Of a stretch of 64,000 bases of DNA, positions 24,375 to 34,181 are shown piece after piece. Under the pieces are notes generated by a model, which saw only the letters and a program-made list of their open reading frames with translations, was not told the origin of the DNA and made no database searches. A program made the position numbers and the translations under genes. The number at the start of each line of letters is the position of its first letter. Position 1 is the stretch's first letter. Origin of the DNA: Streptomyces barringtoniae (lineage in GTDB: Bacteria; Actinomycetota; Actinomycetes; Streptomycetales; Streptomycetaceae); NCBI RefSeq assembly GCF_020819595.1, contig NZ_JAJHNP010000025.1, forward strand, positions 82,821-146,820. Reading direction: 5' to 3'.

Positions 24375-25237
24375 CCACCTCTTCTTCGGAGCGGGGCGTC
24401 AGCCTGGGCATGCCCGAACTGCCCGCGCCCGCCTACCCGGACGACGTCCGGGCCCGGCTGGAGGCGGACGCGCGCGAGGTCATCGCGCGCTACCCGGACT
24501 CCCGGTCCGCCCTGCTCCCACTGCTCCACCTCGTGCAGTCGGAGGAGGGCCATGTCACGCGCACCGGAATGCAGTTCTGCGCGGACATGCTGAACCTGAC
24601 CACGGCCGAGGTCACCGCCGTCGCCACCTTCTACACCATGTACCGGCGCAAGCCCTCCGGTGACTACCAGGTGGGCGTGTGCACCAACACGCTGTGCGCG
24701 GTGATGGGCGGAGACGCGATCTTCGAGACCCTCCAGGAGCACCTGGGCGTCGGCAACGGCGAGACCACCGACGACGGCAAGGTCACCCTGGAGCACATCG
24801 AGTGCAACGCGGCCTGCGACTTCGCGCCGGTCGTGATGGTCAACTGGGAGTTCTTCGACAACCAGACGCCGGGCAGCGCCAAGCGCCTGGTCGACGATCT
24901 GCGCGAGGGACGGCCCGTACAGCCCACGCGCGGGGCGCGGCTGTGCACGTTCAAGGAGACCGCGCGGATCCTGGCCGGCTTCCCCGACGAGCGGCCCGGG
25001 GCCGTCGAGGAGGGCGGCAGTGCGGGACCCGCGTCGCTGGTGGGCCTTCGCCTGGCAAGGGGAGAGGCCGCACCCGCGCGCGTGGTCCATCCGCGCGGAG
25101 GTCCCCGTGAGGAACCGCAGGACAGGGTGCACGAGCCGTCGCCGGCCGAGCACCTCAGTTCCCATGACGCGCCGCTGGACACATCGGCCTCCGACCCAGC
25201 CCACCCGGCAGGGCCTACCGCCGAGGAGGGGGAGTGA
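24371..25237 (+). CDS. nuoE: NADH-quinone oxidoreductase subunit E, C-terminally extended
   Basis: A 288-residue thioredoxin-fold subunit of the NADH-dehydrogenase module. The [2Fe-2S] cluster N1a is bound by Cys104, Cys109, Cys145 and Cys149 (CTNTLC and CNAAC). The conserved domain ends near residue 205. The remaining 80 or so residues are a Pro/Glu/His-rich low-complexity tail, making the protein longer than the usual 160-240. The start GTG overlaps the nuoD stop and the stop overlaps the nuoF start. Confidence 0.96.
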   Translation: MTTSSSERGVSLGMPELPAPAYPDDVRARLEADAREVIARYPDSRSALLPLLHLVQSEEGHVTRTGMQFCADMLNLTTAEVTAVATFYTMYRRKPSGDYQVGVCTNTLCAVMGGDAIFETLQEHLGVGNGETTDDGKVTLEHIECNAACDFAPVVMVNWEFFDNQTPGSAKRLVDDLREGRPVQPTRGARLCTFKETARILAGFPDERPGAVEEGGSAGPASLVGLRLARGEAAPARVVHPRGGPREEPQDRVHEPSPAEHLSSHDAPLDTSASDPAHPAGPTAEEGE

Positions 25238-26583
25238 TGACCGTGGTACCCGAGGTCAAGGACACGAGCCCCGAGAAGCTGCTCGCACCCGTGCTGTCGG
25301 CCTTCTGGGACGAGGACCGGTCCTGGACTCTGGACGTCTACCGGAGGCACGAGGGGTACGAGGGGCTCCGCAAGGCGCTCGCCATGTCACCGGACGACCT
25401 GATCGCGTACGTCAAGGAGTCCGGTCTGCGCGGCCGCGGCGGCGCGGGGTTCCCGACCGGAATGAAGTGGCAGTTCATTCCGCAGGGTGATGGAAAACCG
25501 CACTATCTAGTTGTCAACGCCGACGAATCGGAGCCCGGGACCTGCAAGGACATCCCGCTCCTCTTCGCGAACCCGCACAGCCTCATCGAGGGCATGGTGA
25601 TCGCGTGCTATGCCATCAGGTCGTCGCATGCCTTCATCTATCTGCGTGGTGAAGTCGTCCCCGTTCTGCGGCGGTTGCACGAGGCCGTGCGCGAGGCCTA
25701 CGCGGCGGGCTACCTCGGCGAGAACATCCTGGGCAGCGGGCTCGACCTCCAGCTCACCGTGCACGCGGGCGCCGGCGCGTACATCTGCGGTGAGGAGACC
25801 GCACTGCTCGACTCGCTCGAAGGCCGCCGTGGTCAACCGCGGCTGCGTCCCCCCTTCCCTGCGGTGGAAGGCCTCTACGCCTGTCCGACTGTTGTGAACA
25901 ACGTCGAGTCGATCGCCTCGGTTCCCGCGATCCTGAAAAACGGGAAAGACTGGTTCAGGTCGATGGGCAGCGAGAAGTCGCCGGGCTTCACGCTCTACTC
26001 GCTCAGCGGCCACGTCGCGAGCCCCGGCCAGTACGAGGCCCCCCTCGGCATCACGCTCCGCCAGCTCCTCGACATGAGCGGCGGCATGCGGCCCGGCCAC
26101 CGCCTGAAGTTCTGGACGCCCGGCGGCTCCTCGACGCCGATGTTCACCGACGAACACCTCGACGTCCCCCTCGACTACGAGGGCGTCGGCGCCGCCGGCT
26201 CGATGCTCGGCACCAAGGCCCTGCAGTGCTTCGACGAGACGACCTGCGTGGTGCGGGCGGTGACCCGCTGGACCGAGTTCTACGCCCACGAGTCCTGCGG
26301 CAAGTGCACGCCCTGCCGCGAAGGGACGTACTGGCTCGTGCAGTTGCTGCGGGACATCGAGGCCGGCAAGGGCACCATGTCCGACCTCGACAAGCTCGCC
26401 GACATCGCCGACAACATCAACGGCAAGTCCTTCTGCGCCCTCGGCGACGGCGCCGCGTCCCCGATCTTCTCCTCGCTGAAGTACTTCCGCGAGGAGTACG
26501 AGCAGCACATCACGGGCCGGGGCTGCCCCTTCGACCCGGCCAAGTCGACGGCCTGGGCGGACCGCCCGGAGGTGAACGCATGA
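25234..26583 (+). CDS. nuoF: NADH-quinone oxidoreductase subunit F
   Basis: A 449-residue flavoprotein subunit that oxidises NADH. The NADH site GRGGAGFPTGMKW lies near residue 65. The FMN-binding GAGAYICGEETALLDSLEG follows in the middle. Cluster N3 is bound by ESCGKCTPCREGTYW and a later Cys in the SFCALGDGA region. GTG 25234 and ATG 25237 are adjacent possible starts, and the first overlaps the nuoE stop. Confidence 0.97.
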   Translation: MMTVVPEVKDTSPEKLLAPVLSAFWDEDRSWTLDVYRRHEGYEGLRKALAMSPDDLIAYVKESGLRGRGGAGFPTGMKWQFIPQGDGKPHYLVVNADESEPGTCKDIPLLFANPHSLIEGMVIACYAIRSSHAFIYLRGEVVPVLRRLHEAVREAYAAGYLGENILGSGLDLQLTVHAGAGAYICGEETALLDSLEGRRGQPRLRPPFPAVEGLYACPTVVNNVESIASVPAILKNGKDWFRSMGSEKSPGFTLYSLSGHVASPGQYEAPLGITLRQLLDMSGGMRPGHRLKFWTPGGSSTPMFTDEHLDVPLDYEGVGAAGSMLGTKALQCFDETTCVVRAVTRWTEFYAHESCGKCTPCREGTYWLVQLLRDIEAGKGTMSDLDKLADIADNINGKSFCALGDGAASPIFSSLKYFREEYEQHITGRGCPFDPAKSTAWADRPEVNA

Positions 26584-29084
26584 CCGTGACCACCAGTGCT
26601 CCCACGGGTGGGGGACAAGCGGCGGTCCCGCCGGAGGACCTCGTCACCCTGACGATCGACGGCATCGAGATCAGCGTGCCCAAGGGCACCCTGGTCATCC
26701 GGGCCGCCGAGCAGCTCGGCATCGAGATCCCCCGGTTCTGCGACCACCCCCTGCTCGACCCCGCCGGCGCCTGTCGCCAGTGCATCGTCGAGGTCGAGGG
26801 CCAGCGCAAGCCCATGGCGTCCTGCACCATCACCTGCACCGACGGCATGGTGGTGAAGACCCAGCTGACCTCGCCGGTCGCCGAGAAGGCCCAGCACGGT
26901 GTGATGGAGCTGCTGCTCATCAACCACCCGCTGGACTGCCCGGTCTGCGACAAGGGCGGCGAGTGCCCGCTGCAGAACCAGGCGATGTCGCACGGCAACG
27001 CCGAATCCCGCTTCGACGGCAAGAAGCGCACCTACGAAAAGCCCGTACCGATCTCCACGCAGGTACTGCTCGACCGCGAACGCTGCGTTCTGTGCGCCCG
27101 CTGCACCCGGTTCTCCAACCAGATCGCGGGCGACCCGATGATCGAGCTGATCGAGCGGGGCGCGCTCCAGCAGGTAGGCACAGGCGAGGGCGACCCGTTC
27201 GAGTCGTACTTCTCCGGCAACACCATCCAGATCTGCCCGGTCGGCGCGCTCACCTCGGCGGCCTACCGTTTCCGCTCCCGCCCCTTCGACCTCGTCTCCT
27301 CGCCGTCGGTGTGCGAGCACTGCTCCGGCGGCTGCGCCATCCGCACCGACCACCGGCGCGGCAAGGTCATGCGGCGGCTCGCCGAGAACGACCCCGAGGT
27401 CAACGAGGAGTGGATCTGCGACAAGGGACGCTTCGCGTTCCGGTACGCGCAGCAGAAGGACCGCCTGGAGACACCGCTGGTGCGCAACGCCGACGGCGAC
27501 CTGGAGCCCGCCTCCTGGCCGGAAGCCCTGGAGGCGGCCGCACGGGGCCTGGCCGCCGCCCGCTCCCGGGCCGGCGTCCTCATCGGCGGCCGGCTGACCG
27601 TCGAGGACGCCTACGCGTACAGCAAGTTCGCGCGCGTGGCGCTCGACACGAACGACATCGACTTCCGCGCGCGCGTGCACAGCGGCGAGGAGGCCGACTT
27701 CCTGGCCTCCCGGGTGGCAGGCCGCGGCCGTGACCTCGACGGTACGGGCGTCACGTACACCTCCCTGGAGAAGGCGCCCGCGGTCCTGCTGGCCGGCTTC
27801 GAGTCGGAGGAGGAGGCGCCCGGCGTCTTCCTGCGGCTGCGCAAGGCCTGGCGCAAGCGCAAGCAGAAGGTGTTCGCGCTGGCCACCCACGAGACCCGGG
27901 GCCTGCAGAAGGCGGGCGGCACGTTGCTGCCGGCCGCGCCCGGCACCGAGACGGAGTGGCTGGACGCCCTCGCGAGCGGCGTCGGCCTGGAGGAGCCCGG
28001 CACGCGCGCCGCCGAGGCCCTGCGCACCGAGGGCGCGGTCATCGTCGTCGGTGAGCGGCTCGCGGCGGTCGCCGGCGGTCTCACCGCCGCCGTACGCGCC
28101 GCCACCGCGACCGGCGCCCAGCTGGTGTGGATCCCGCGCCGGGCCGGTGAGCGCGGCGCCGTCGAGGTGGGCGCGCTGCCGTCGCTGCTGCCGGGCGGCC
28201 GCCCGGCGACCGACCCACGCGCGCGTGAGGAGGTCGCCGCCGCCTGGGGCCTGGCCGAACTGCCGTTGCGCTACGGCCGCGACACCCACCACATCGTGGA
28301 GGCCGCCGCCACCGGCGAACTGTCGGCACTCGTGGTCGCCGGGGTGGAGGTCGCCGACCTGCCCGACCCGGCACGCGCGCGTGAAGCACTCGACAGGGTC
28401 GGCTTCCTGGTGTCGATGGAGCTGCGGCCCAGCGAGGTCACCGAGCACGCCGACGTCGTCCTCCCGGTCGCCGCGGTCGCCGAGAAGGGGGGCACCTTCC
28501 TCAACTGGGAAGGCAGGGTGCGCTTCTTCGAGGCAACCCTCAAGCCCGACCAGATGACCCGCCGCCTGGCACCGACCGACGCGCGCGTGCTGCAGATGCT
28601 GGCCGACGCCATGGACGTCCACCTGGGCCTGCCGGATCTGCGCACCACGCGCGCGGAGATCGACCGGCTCGGTCCCTGGGACGGCCCGCGCGCCCTTGAC
28701 CCCCAGGAGTCCGCAGAAGCGCTGCCCCGCCCGGCCGCCGGCGAGGCCGTGCTCGCCGGGCACCGGCTGCTGCTCGACCAGGGCGTCCTCCAGGAGGGCG
28801 ACGAGGCGCTCGCCGGAACCCGGCACGCCGCACACGCGCGCGTGTCGGCGGCGACGGCCGCCGAGGCGGGCCTCAAGGAAGGCGACGTCCTCGCAGTCAC
28901 CGGACCCTCCGGCTCCGCCGAACTCCGGCTGCAGATCACCGAGATGCCCGACCGCGTGGTCTGGCTTCCGCTGAACTCCGTCGGCGCCGGCGTTGCCTCC
29001 GACACCGGGGCTCGGCCCGGCTCACTCGTCCGCATCGGCCCGGCGGCATCCGCCGAAGTGGCCCCCAAGGAGGTGGAGGGATGA
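26580..29084 (+). CDS. nuoG: NADH-quinone oxidoreductase subunit G
   Basis: An 834-residue iron-sulfur subunit of the peripheral arm. The N-terminal [2Fe-2S] domain has FCDHPLLDPAGACRQC and a following Cys in MASC. The His-Cys ligands of N5 lie in the HPLDCPVCDKGGECPLQ region. N4 is near CVLCARCTRFSN, and a CEHCSGGC motif marks the start of the molybdopterin-oxidoreductase-like domain, probably the extra N7 site. The C-terminal half is structural, without cofactor. The ATG overlaps the nuoF stop. Confidence 0.97.
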   Translation: MTVTTSAPTGGGQAAVPPEDLVTLTIDGIEISVPKGTLVIRAAEQLGIEIPRFCDHPLLDPAGACRQCIVEVEGQRKPMASCTITCTDGMVVKTQLTSPVAEKAQHGVMELLLINHPLDCPVCDKGGECPLQNQAMSHGNAESRFDGKKRTYEKPVPISTQVLLDRERCVLCARCTRFSNQIAGDPMIELIERGALQQVGTGEGDPFESYFSGNTIQICPVGALTSAAYRFRSRPFDLVSSPSVCEHCSGGCAIRTDHRRGKVMRRLAENDPEVNEEWICDKGRFAFRYAQQKDRLETPLVRNADGDLEPASWPEALEAAARGLAAARSRAGVLIGGRLTVEDAYAYSKFARVALDTNDIDFRARVHSGEEADFLASRVAGRGRDLDGTGVTYTSLEKAPAVLLAGFESEEEAPGVFLRLRKAWRKRKQKVFALATHETRGLQKAGGTLLPAAPGTETEWLDALASGVGLEEPGTRAAEALRTEGAVIVVGERLAAVAGGLTAAVRAATATGAQLVWIPRRAGERGAVEVGALPSLLPGGRPATDPRAREEVAAAWGLAELPLRYGRDTHHIVEAAATGELSALVVAGVEVADLPDPARAREALDRVGFLVSMELRPSEVTEHADVVLPVAAVAEKGGTFLNWEGRVRFFEATLKPDQMTRRLAPTDARVLQMLADAMDVHLGLPDLRTTRAEIDRLGPWDGPRALDPQESAEALPRPAAGEAVLAGHRLLLDQGVLQEGDEALAGTRHAAHARVSAATAAEAGLKEGDVLAVTGPSGSAELRLQITEMPDRVVWLPLNSVGAGVASDTGARPGSLVRIGPAASAEVAPKEVEG

Positions 29085-30445
29085 GCCCGTACCTCGCAGC
29101 TGAAGACCTCTCGATGTTCGGCCGCGACCCCTGGTGGCTGGTCGTCATCAAGGCCGTGTTCTGCTTCGCCTTCCTGATGGTGACCGTGCTGTTCTCCATC
29201 GTCTGGGAGCGCAAGGTCGTCGCCTGGATGCAGCTGCGCATCGGCCCGAACCGGCACGGCCCCTGGGGCATGCTCCAGTCGCTCGCCGACGGCGTGAAGC
29301 TGATGCTCAAGGAAGACATCATCGTCAAGCGCGCCGACAAGGTGGTCTACGTCCTGGCGCCGATCGTCGCGGCCATCCCGGCCTTCATGGCGATCGCGGT
29401 CATCCCCTTCGGCCCGGCCGACAACGAGATCTCGATCTTCGGCACGCGCACCACGATGCAGCTCACGGACCTGCCGATCGCGATGCTCTACATCCTCGCG
29501 GTCGCCTCCGTCGGCATCTACGGCATCGTCCTCGCGGGTTGGAGTTCCGGATCCACCTACCCGCTCCTCGGCGGCCTGCGCTCCTGCGCGCAGATGATCT
29601 CCTACGAGATCGCCATGGGTGCCGCGTTCGCCTCCGTGTTCCTGTACTCGGGGTCGATGTCGACGTCCACGATCGTGGCGCAGCAGCACGACCGCTGGTA
29701 CATCCTGCTGCTGCCGGTCTCGTTCATCCTCTACATCGTCACGATGGTCGGCGAGACAAACCGCGCCCCCTTCGACATGCCGGAGTCCGAGGGCGACCTG
29801 GTCGGCGGCTTCAACACCGAGTACTCGTCCATCAAGTTCGCGATGTTCATGCTCGCCGAGTACGTGAACATGGTGACGGTCTCGGCCGTGTCGACCACGT
29901 TGTTCCTCGGCGGCTGGCGCGCCCCCTGGCCGATCAGCTCCTTCTGGCAGGGTGCGAACCACGGCTGGTGGCCGCTGCTCTGGTTCGTGATCAAGGTCCA
30001 GTTGCTGCTGTTCTTCTTCATCTGGCTGCGCGGCACGCTCCCTCGCGTCCGCTACGACCAGCTGATGAAGCTCGGCTGGAAGGTCCTCATCCCGGTCTCC
30101 GTGACCTGGCTGATGCTGGTGGCGACCGTAAGGGCCCTGCGCAACGAGCACTACAACTTCGCCGACATCGCCCTCTACGTGGGCGGCGGAGTCCTCGCCC
30201 TGCTGCTGATCTCCTTCGTCGCCGACATGTTCCGCGAGAAGGCCAAGACGCCCGAACAGCCCGCCCCCGAGCAGGCCGGATTCGACGCGATGGCGGGCGG
30301 ATTCCCCGTACCGCCGCTGCCCGGACAGGAGCTGCCGCCGGTGCCCAGGCGCCGCTCGCGCCGGGAGCGGGAGCTGATTGTCAGTGGCGGGACGGACACT
30401 GTCAGTGACGGATCTTCGGATGGAAAGGAGGCGTCGGATGGCTGA
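29081..30445 (+). CDS. nuoH: NADH-quinone oxidoreductase subunit H
   Basis: A 454-residue membrane subunit with eight predicted helices that forms most of the quinone channel. Conserved pieces are WERKVVAWMQLRIGPNRHGP after helix one, the acidic GETNRAPFDMPESEGDLVGG loop, and SSIKFAMFMLAEY. A 70-residue Pro/Arg-rich cytoplasmic tail follows the last helix. It overlaps the nuoG stop by four bases and the nuoI start by eight. Confidence 0.97.
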   Translation: MSPYLAAEDLSMFGRDPWWLVVIKAVFCFAFLMVTVLFSIVWERKVVAWMQLRIGPNRHGPWGMLQSLADGVKLMLKEDIIVKRADKVVYVLAPIVAAIPAFMAIAVIPFGPADNEISIFGTRTTMQLTDLPIAMLYILAVASVGIYGIVLAGWSSGSTYPLLGGLRSCAQMISYEIAMGAAFASVFLYSGSMSTSTIVAQQHDRWYILLLPVSFILYIVTMVGETNRAPFDMPESEGDLVGGFNTEYSSIKFAMFMLAEYVNMVTVSAVSTTLFLGGWRAPWPISSFWQGANHGWWPLLWFVIKVQLLLFFFIWLRGTLPRVRYDQLMKLGWKVLIPVSVTWLMLVATVRALRNEHYNFADIALYVGGGVLALLLISFVADMFREKAKTPEQPAPEQAGFDAMAGGFPVPPLPGQELPPVPRRRSRRERELIVSGGTDTVSDGSSDGKEASDG

Positions 30446-31079
30446 GGAGCCCAAGGAGACCAAGCCCGGTTTCCTGAACCCCGTGGCCGGCTTCGGTGTG
30501 ACCTTCAAGGCCATGTTCAAGAAGCGGCTGACCGAGCAGTACCCGGAGCAGAAGAAGACCACGGCTCCGCGGTTCCACGGACGGCACCAGCTCAACCGCC
30601 ATCCGGACGGCCTGGAGAAGTGCGTCGGCTGCGAGCTGTGCGCCTGGGCCTGCCCCGCCGACGCCATCTATGTGGAGGGCGCCGACAACACCGACGAGGA
30701 ACGCTACTCGCCGGGCGAGCGGTACGGCCGCGTCTACCAGATCAACTACGCCCGCTGCATCCTGTGCGGGCTATGCATCGAGGCGTGCCCCACGCGCGCG
30801 CTGACGATGACCAACGAGTTCGAGCTGGCCGACTCCAGCCGCGCCAACCTCATCTACACCAAGGAACAGCTCCTCGCCGGCCTCGAAGAGGGCATGGTCG
30901 ACACGCCGCACGCGATCTTCCCAGGGACCGACGAACAGGACTACTACCGGGGCCTGGTGACGCAGGCCGCGCCCGGCACGGTCCGCCAGGTCGCCCTCTC
31001 CAAGGGCGAGGTCCCGCAGGAGGCGGCGTCCACCTTCGGCGAGGAGGAGCCGGCCTCGGAGAAGGTGATCGGCCGATGA
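30438..31079 (+). CDS. nuoI: NADH-quinone oxidoreductase subunit I
   Basis: A 213-residue ferredoxin-like subunit with two [4Fe-4S] clusters (N6a and N6b), bound by CVGCELCAWACP and CILCGLCIEACP. It passes electrons from NuoG to NuoB. The ATG at 30438 was chosen because GGAAAGGAGG lies at 30422-30431 and the protein then starts MAEEPKETKPG. The longer frame from 30378 would lie wholly inside nuoH. Confidence 0.97.
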   Translation: MAEEPKETKPGFLNPVAGFGVTFKAMFKKRLTEQYPEQKKTTAPRFHGRHQLNRHPDGLEKCVGCELCAWACPADAIYVEGADNTDEERYSPGERYGRVYQINYARCILCGLCIEACPTRALTMTNEFELADSSRANLIYTKEQLLAGLEEGMVDTPHAIFPGTDEQDYYRGLVTQAAPGTVRQVALSKGEVPQEAASTFGEEEPASEKVIGR

Positions 31080-31918
31080 CGACGCAGCTCGCCGCCTACA
31101 CCACCTCCACCGGTGAGGCCTTCCAGTTCTGGGTCCTCGGCACCGTCGCGGTGATCGGCGCCCTGTGCACCGTCTTCATGAAGAAGGCCGTGCACAGCGC
31201 GCTCTGTCTCGCCGGGACCATGATCGTCCTGGCGGTGTTCTACCTCGCCAACGGCGCCTACTTCCTGGGTGTCGTGCAGATCGTCGTCTACACCGGCGCG
31301 ATCATGATGCTGTTCCTGTTCGTGGTGATGCTCGTCGGCGTCACGGCCGCGGACTCGCTGAAGGAGACCATCAAGGGCCAGCGCTGGCTGGCCCTTCTGT
31401 GCGGCGTCGGCTTCGGTGTCCTGCTGTTCGCCGGCCTCGGCAACGCCTCCCTGAAGGAGTTCGCCGGCACCGGCCAGGCGAACGCGAACGGCAATGTGGA
31501 GGGCCTCGCCTCCCTCATCTTCACCAAGTACGTCTTCGCCTTCGAAATCACCGGCGCCCTGCTCATCACCGCCGCCGTCGGCGCCATGGTGCTCACCCAC
31601 CGCGAGCGCACCGAACGCGCCAAGACCCAGCGCGAGCTGGCCGAACAGCGCGTCCGCGAGGGCAAGTACGTGCCGCCGCTGCCCGCCCCCGGTGTCTACG
31701 CCCGGCACAACGCCGTCGACATCGCGGGCCTGCTGCCCGACGGCACCCCGTCCGAGCTGACCGTCAGCAAGACGCTGCGCGAGCGCGGTCAGATCCGTGA
31801 CGTGTCGGCGGAGGCGCTCAACGACCTGCGGGCGCTGGAGCAGCGCGCGCAGGAACGCCTGGAGCGTGCGGCGATCGAACCGGCGACGTTCAAGCGGCCC
31901 GAGGAGGCGTCGAAGTGA
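31076..31918 (+). CDS. nuoJ: NADH-quinone oxidoreductase subunit J
   Basis: A 280-residue membrane subunit with five helices in the first 180 residues. The third helix carries the conserved QIVVYTGAIMMLFLFVVM, which helps transmit conformational change from the quinone site. The C-terminal 100 residues are a charged cytoplasmic extension, much longer than in E. coli NuoJ but usual for actinobacteria. The start overlaps the nuoI stop by four bases. Confidence 0.96.
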   Translation: MTTQLAAYTTSTGEAFQFWVLGTVAVIGALCTVFMKKAVHSALCLAGTMIVLAVFYLANGAYFLGVVQIVVYTGAIMMLFLFVVMLVGVTAADSLKETIKGQRWLALLCGVGFGVLLFAGLGNASLKEFAGTGQANANGNVEGLASLIFTKYVFAFEITGALLITAAVGAMVLTHRERTERAKTQRELAEQRVREGKYVPPLPAPGVYARHNAVDIAGLLPDGTPSELTVSKTLRERGQIRDVSAEALNDLRALEQRAQERLERAAIEPATFKRPEEASK

Positions 31919-32214
31919 ACCCGGTCAACTACCTCTACCTCGCCGCCCTGTTGTTCACGATCGGCGCGACCGGCGTACTGATCCGGCGCAACGCCATCGT
32001 GGTCTTCATGTGCATCGAGCTGATGCTGAACGCCTGCAACCTCGCGTTCGTCACCTTCTCCCGGATGCACGGCAACCTCGACGGCCAGATCATCGCCTTC
32101 TTCACGATGGTCGTCGCCGCCGCGGAGGTCGTGGTGGGTCTCGCGATCATCGTGTCGCTGTTCCGTACCCGCCACTCGGCCTCGGTCGACGACGCCAGCC
32201 TGATGAAGCTGTAA
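31915..32214 (+). CDS. nuoK: NADH-quinone oxidoreductase subunit K
   Basis: A 99-residue three-helix membrane subunit, the MrpC homologue of complex I. Two membrane glutamates expected for proton transfer are visible, in CIELMLNACN and in AAAEVVVGLAIIVSLF. The GTG start overlaps the nuoJ stop by four bases. Confidence 0.97.
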   Translation: MNPVNYLYLAALLFTIGATGVLIRRNAIVVFMCIELMLNACNLAFVTFSRMHGNLDGQIIAFFTMVVAAAEVVVGLAIIVSLFRTRHSASVDDASLMKL

Positions 32215-32229
32215 GGGGTCGGAAGAATC

Positions 32230-34176
32230 GTGGAGAACCTGATCGCGCTGCTCATCGCGGCGCCCCTGCTCGGAGCGGCCGTCCTCCTGGTCGGCGGCCG
32301 GCGCCTGGACCGCGTCGGCCACTGGATCGGCACGCTGCTCTCGTTCGTCTCCTTCGTCATCGGCCTGGCACTCTTCGCCGATCTGCTCGGCAAGAGCACC
32401 GAACACCGCACCATGACGCAGCACTTGTGGACGTGGATCTCGGTCGGCAGCTTCCATGCGGACGTCACCTTCCGCCTGGACCAGCTCTCGATGACGTTCG
32501 TCCTGCTCATCACCGGCGTCGGCTCGCTGATCCACCTGTACTCGGTCGGGTACATGGAGCACGACGAGCGGCGCCGCCGCTTCTTCGGCTACCTGAACCT
32601 GTTCCTCGCGGCGATGCTGCTGCTCGTCCTCGCCGACAACTACCTGCTGCTGTACGTCGGCTGGGAGGGCGTCGGCCTCGCCTCCTACCTGCTGATCGGC
32701 TTCTGGCAGCACAAGCCCAGCGCCGCGACGGCCGCGAAGAAGGCCTTCCTGGTCAACCGCGTCGGCGACATGGGTCTGTCGATCGCGATCATGCTGATGT
32801 TCGCCACCTTCGGCACCTTCGCCTTCGGCCCGGTCCTCAGCCACGCCGGCGACACCTCCCAGGGGAAGCTCACCGCGATCGGCCTGATGCTGCTCCTCGC
32901 CGCCTGCGGCAAGTCCGCCCAGGTGCCGCTGCAGTCCTGGCTCGGCGACGCCATGGAGGGCCCGACCCCGGTCTCGGCCCTGATCCACGCGGCGACGATG
33001 GTGACCGCGGGCGTTTACCTCATCGTCCGCTCGGGAGCCATCTTCAACGCCGCCCCCGACGCCCAGCTGGCCGTCACCGTGGTCGGCGCCGTCACGCTCC
33101 TCTTCGGTGCGATCGTCGGTTGCGCCAAGGACGACATCAAGAAGGCACTGGCCGGCTCGACCATGTCGCAGATCGGCTACATGGTGCTCGCCGCGGGCCT
33201 CGGCCCCATCGGATACGTCTTCGCGATCATGCACCTCGTGACGCACGGCTTCTTCAAGGCCGGACTGTTCCTCGGCGCCGGCTCCGTCATGCACGGCATG
33301 AACGACGAGGTCGACATGCGCCGCTACGGCGGCCTGCGGAAGTACATGCCGATCACGTTCATCACCTTCGGTCTCGGCTACCTGGCGATCATCGGCTTCC
33401 CGTTCCTGTCCGGCTTCTACTCCAAGGACAAGATCATCGAGGCGGCCTTCGCCAAGGGCGGCACCGAGGGCTGGATCCTCGGCGGCGTGGCCCTGCTCGG
33501 CGCGGCCATCACCGCCTTCTACATGACGCGCGTGATGCTGATGACGTTCTTCGGAGAAGAACGCTGGCGTAACGCCCCCACCCCGTCCCCGGCCGAACCG
33601 AGCGTGGAGCCCGCCGCCGAGACGCGCGGCGAGCACACGGAGCCGCACCCGCACGAGTCGCCCAAGGTCATGACGATCCCCATGATCGTGCTGGCTGTGG
33701 GATCGGTGGCCTGCGGCTTCTTCTTCAACCTCGGCGACCGCTTCCTGCACTGGCTCGAGCCGGTCACCGGGCACAGTGAGGGCCACTCCCCGGTCAGCAC
33801 CTGGACGGTCACCGGCGCGACCCTGGTCTGCCTCGTCATCGGCGTCGGCATCGCCTGGGCGCAGTACGGCCGCAAGCCCGTTCCCGCCGTGGCTCCGCGC
33901 GGCTCCCTGCTCACCCGCGCGGCCCGCCGCGACCTGCTCCAGGACGACTTCAACCATGTGGTCCTCGTGCGCGGCGGCGAGCACCTGACGCGTTCCCTGG
34001 TCTACGTCGACCACACTCTGGTCGACGGCGTCGTCAACGGCACCGCGGCCGGCTTCGGCGGCCTGTCGGGACGACTCCGCCGGATCCAGAACGGCTTCGC
34101 CCGCTCCTATGCGGTCTCGATGTTCGGCGGTGCGGCACTCCTGGTCGCCGCGACCCTGCTGATGAGGGCGGTCTGA
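32230..34176 (+). CDS. nuoL: NADH-quinone oxidoreductase subunit L
   Basis: A 648-residue antiporter-like subunit with about 15-16 helices and the lateral helix region at the C-terminus. Family features are LLLYVGWEGVGLASYLLIGF with its key Glu, the LHDAMEGPTPVSAL-like stretch (here GDAMEGPTPVSALIHAATM) and the lysine-bearing DDIKKALAGSTMSQIGYM. It is one of three proton-pumping modules with NuoM and NuoN. A loop of about 40 Pro/Glu/His-rich residues follows helix 13. Confidence 0.97.
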   Translation: MENLIALLIAAPLLGAAVLLVGGRRLDRVGHWIGTLLSFVSFVIGLALFADLLGKSTEHRTMTQHLWTWISVGSFHADVTFRLDQLSMTFVLLITGVGSLIHLYSVGYMEHDERRRRFFGYLNLFLAAMLLLVLADNYLLLYVGWEGVGLASYLLIGFWQHKPSAATAAKKAFLVNRVGDMGLSIAIMLMFATFGTFAFGPVLSHAGDTSQGKLTAIGLMLLLAACGKSAQVPLQSWLGDAMEGPTPVSALIHAATMVTAGVYLIVRSGAIFNAAPDAQLAVTVVGAVTLLFGAIVGCAKDDIKKALAGSTMSQIGYMVLAAGLGPIGYVFAIMHLVTHGFFKAGLFLGAGSVMHGMNDEVDMRRYGGLRKYMPITFITFGLGYLAIIGFPFLSGFYSKDKIIEAAFAKGGTEGWILGGVALLGAAITAFYMTRVMLMTFFGEERWRNAPTPSPAEPSVEPAAETRGEHTEPHPHESPKVMTIPMIVLAVGSVACGFFFNLGDRFLHWLEPVTGHSEGHSPVSTWTVTGATLVCLVIGVGIAWAQYGRKPVPAVAPRGSLLTRAARRDLLQDDFNHVVLVRGGEHLTRSLVYVDHTLVDGVVNGTAAGFGGLSGRLRRIQNGFARSYAVSMFGGAALLVAATLLMRAV

Positions 34177-34181
34177 TACCG

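Noticed and set aside
26280..28835. An 851-codon minus-strand open frame opposite nuoG
   Set aside because: It is the antisense shadow of nuoG, with Gly/Arg/Gln-rich composition and no domain. The plus strand has all the NuoG cluster motifs.
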